Assembly: GCA_900548135.1 (NCBI GenBank) | Contig: URJC01000113.1 | Coordinates: forward strand, 1 to 7,753 | Origin: an uncultured Odoribacter sp. | GTDB lineage: Bacteria > Bacteroidota > Bacteroidia > Bacteroidales > Marinifilaceae | Direction: 5' to 3' | DNA: 7,753 nucleotides | In this document: positions 6,806-7,753 of the stretch, one piece after another | Position numbering within the stretch: position 1 is the stretch's first letter | Layout: every line of letters starts with the position of its first letter | The notes under the pieces: model-generated | What the model saw: only the letters and a program-made list of their open reading frames with translations | Told to the model about the DNA's origin: nothing | Database searches by the model: none | Made by a program: the position numbers and the translations under genes

Positions 6806-7753
6806 TCATTGCTTCAGTTTTTCCGCTTCTTCTGTTGCCGTCTCCCATTCGGTCATGGCCTCCTCCAACTGTTTCTGCCGTTCTCCGTAATCCTTCAGCA
6901 ACTCATCATTTACAGTTCCCGCAGCCAACTGTTTCTCCAGCTCAGCAATTTCACCCTCCAGGCGGGTCACCTCCTGCTCGGCTTTTTCCACCCGTTGTGC
7001 AGCCTTCTTCATTTCGCGGTTCAACTGCTTTCGTTCTTCAAAAGACAATTTACTGTCTTTTTCTGTCTGACCGCTTCCCACAACCGCCGCCCCAGCTGCT
7101 TCAGGCTTATGTAATTGTTCATATTCCCGGAAACAAGCAATCTTTTTGGCTTCCAGAAAATCTGTCACTCCACCCAGATACTCTTTTATATGGTGATTGG
7201 CAAACTCATATACTTTATCAGCCAGACCAGTCAGAAAATCCCGGTCATGCGAAACAACAATCACAGTCCCTTCAAATTTACGTAAAGCTTCTTTCAGAAT
7301 ATCCTTTGTCCGCATATCAAGGTGATTAGTCGGCTCATCGAGAATCAGTACATTATAAGGCTCCAGTAACAAGCGGACCATCGCCAAACGGGTCCGTTCC
7401 CCCCCGGACAACACCTTCACTTTTTTGTCCACCTCTTCTCCCGAAAACAAAAAGGCACCTAAAATATCCCGGATTTTCTTCCGTATCTCCCCTTCTGCAA
7501 CATAGTCTACCGTATCCAGCACACTCATCTCCGGATCCAGTAAATCAGCCTGATTTTGTGCAAAATAGCCAATATTTACATTATGTCCGATCTTCAACTC
7601 CCCCTCATAAGGAATTTCTCCCATAATCATTTTCACCAACGTAGACTTTCCTTCCCCATTTTTCCCCACAAAAGCCACCTTTTCCCCCCGTTTGATATCC
7701 AGATCAATCCCTTCCAGAACGACATGGTTACCATACGTCTTAGCTAAATCCCG
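6806..7753 (-). CDS. ABC-F family ATPase, C-terminal part (N-terminus outside window)
   Basis: The frame is open from the right edge (7753) to a TGA at 6806, giving the last 315 residues. They contain the second nucleotide-binding domain of a soluble two-domain ABC protein: Walker A GKNGEGKS (residues 30-37 of the visible part), Q-loop YFAQNQ (63-68), signature LSGGERTRLA (115-124), Walker B VLILDEP with catalytic Glu140, and the H-loop SHDRDFL (168-174). There are no membrane segments. PTNHLD after Walker B is typical of ABC-F proteins, which bind the ribosomal E site and act on stalled or initiating ribosomes. Residues about 236-315 are rich in Glu, Lys and Gln in heptads and form a C-terminal coiled coil of the kind found in Uup and YdiF-type members. 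A GTG at 7678 is an internal valine of the Walker A strand, not a start. Subfamily cannot be settled without the first domain and linker. The neighbour RlmB also acts on the ribosome. Confidence 0.93.
   Translation of the reverse strand, partial: RDLAKTYGNHVVLEGIDLDIKRGEKVAFVGKNGEGKSTLVKMIMGEIPYEGELKIGHNVNIGYFAQNQADLLDPEMSVLDTVDYVAEGEIRKKIRDILGAFLFSGEEVDKKVKVLSGGERTRLAMVRLLLEPYNVLILDEPTNHLDMRTKDILKEALRKFEGTVIVVSHDRDFLTGLADKVYEFANHHIKEYLGGVTDFLEAKKIACFREYEQLHKPEAAGAAVVGSGQTEKDSKLSFEERKQLNREMKKAAQRVEKAEQEVTRLEGEIAELEKQLAAGTVNDELLKDYGERQKQLEEAMTEWETATEEAEKLKQ

Noticed and set aside
6765..6809. Fourteen-codon frame overlapping the ABC-F stop as ATGA, in the gap before rlmB
   Set aside because: It is too short to judge and has no ribosome binding site or motif; an ATGA overlap alone is weak evidence.
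6243..7329. Two overlapping plus-strand open frames of 215 and 220 codons (6243-6890 and 6667-7329)
   Set aside because: They run antisense to rlmB and the ABC-F gene, whose family motifs are intact. The translated products are low-complexity in Phe, Pro, Ser and Gln with no domain, as expected for a reverse-strand shadow.
1..7753. Search for mobile elements, CRISPR arrays, tRNA or rRNA genes and defence systems
   Set aside because: No transposase, integrase, spaced direct repeats, tRNA-like CCA-ended cloverleaf or defence-type domain was seen; the window is almost fully occupied by conserved housekeeping genes.

Overview
The window is a compact block of chromosomal housekeeping genes. All eight genes lie on the minus strand, so they read from the right edge to the left. 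The likely source is a member of the Bacteroidota, probably Bacteroidales. The reasons are the fused SpmA-SpmB membrane protein, the ffh-folD gene pair, a small ACT-domain protein of a type common in that group, a promoter candidate matching the Bacteroidota pattern (TAnnTTTG with an upstream TTTG), and starts that mostly lack a strong Shine-Dalgarno sequence. Genus cannot be fixed from the sequence alone; base composition is moderate and arginine is often encoded by CGG. No mobile element, CRISPR array, rRNA, tRNA or long repeat is visible.

Right part (7753 to 5878): the C-terminal 315 residues of an ABC-F ribosome-associated ATPase (N-terminus beyond the window), then the 23S rRNA 2'-O-ribose methyltransferase RlmB 53 bases later, then a 131-base non-coding gap holding the only convincing promoter candidate. 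Middle (5877 to 3767): a 219-residue protein with one clear and one probable ACT-like domain and no catalytic domain, a 108-base gap with a possible 30-codon ORF, then the SRP GTPase Ffh, followed 16 bases later by folD. Left part (3767 to 1): folD overlaps the SpmA-SpmB fusion gene by 10 bases, that gene is separated from mnmA by one base, and after 45 bases there is a family 2 glycosyltransferase cut by the left edge. No gene-free stretch exceeds 131 bases.

Five of the eight genes serve translation or protein export: ABC-F at the ribosome, RlmB on 23S rRNA, Ffh in co-translational targeting, FolD in supplying one-carbon units including those for formyl-Met-tRNA and purines, and MnmA in thiolation of tRNA wobble uridine. 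The ACT protein and the SpmA-SpmB fusion are the two members of unclear function. I do not see a new defence, mobile or biosynthetic system here. The most worthwhile leads are the ACT protein, the SpmA-SpmB protein coupled to folD and mnmA, the shortened loop in MnmA, and the small ORF in front of ffh.
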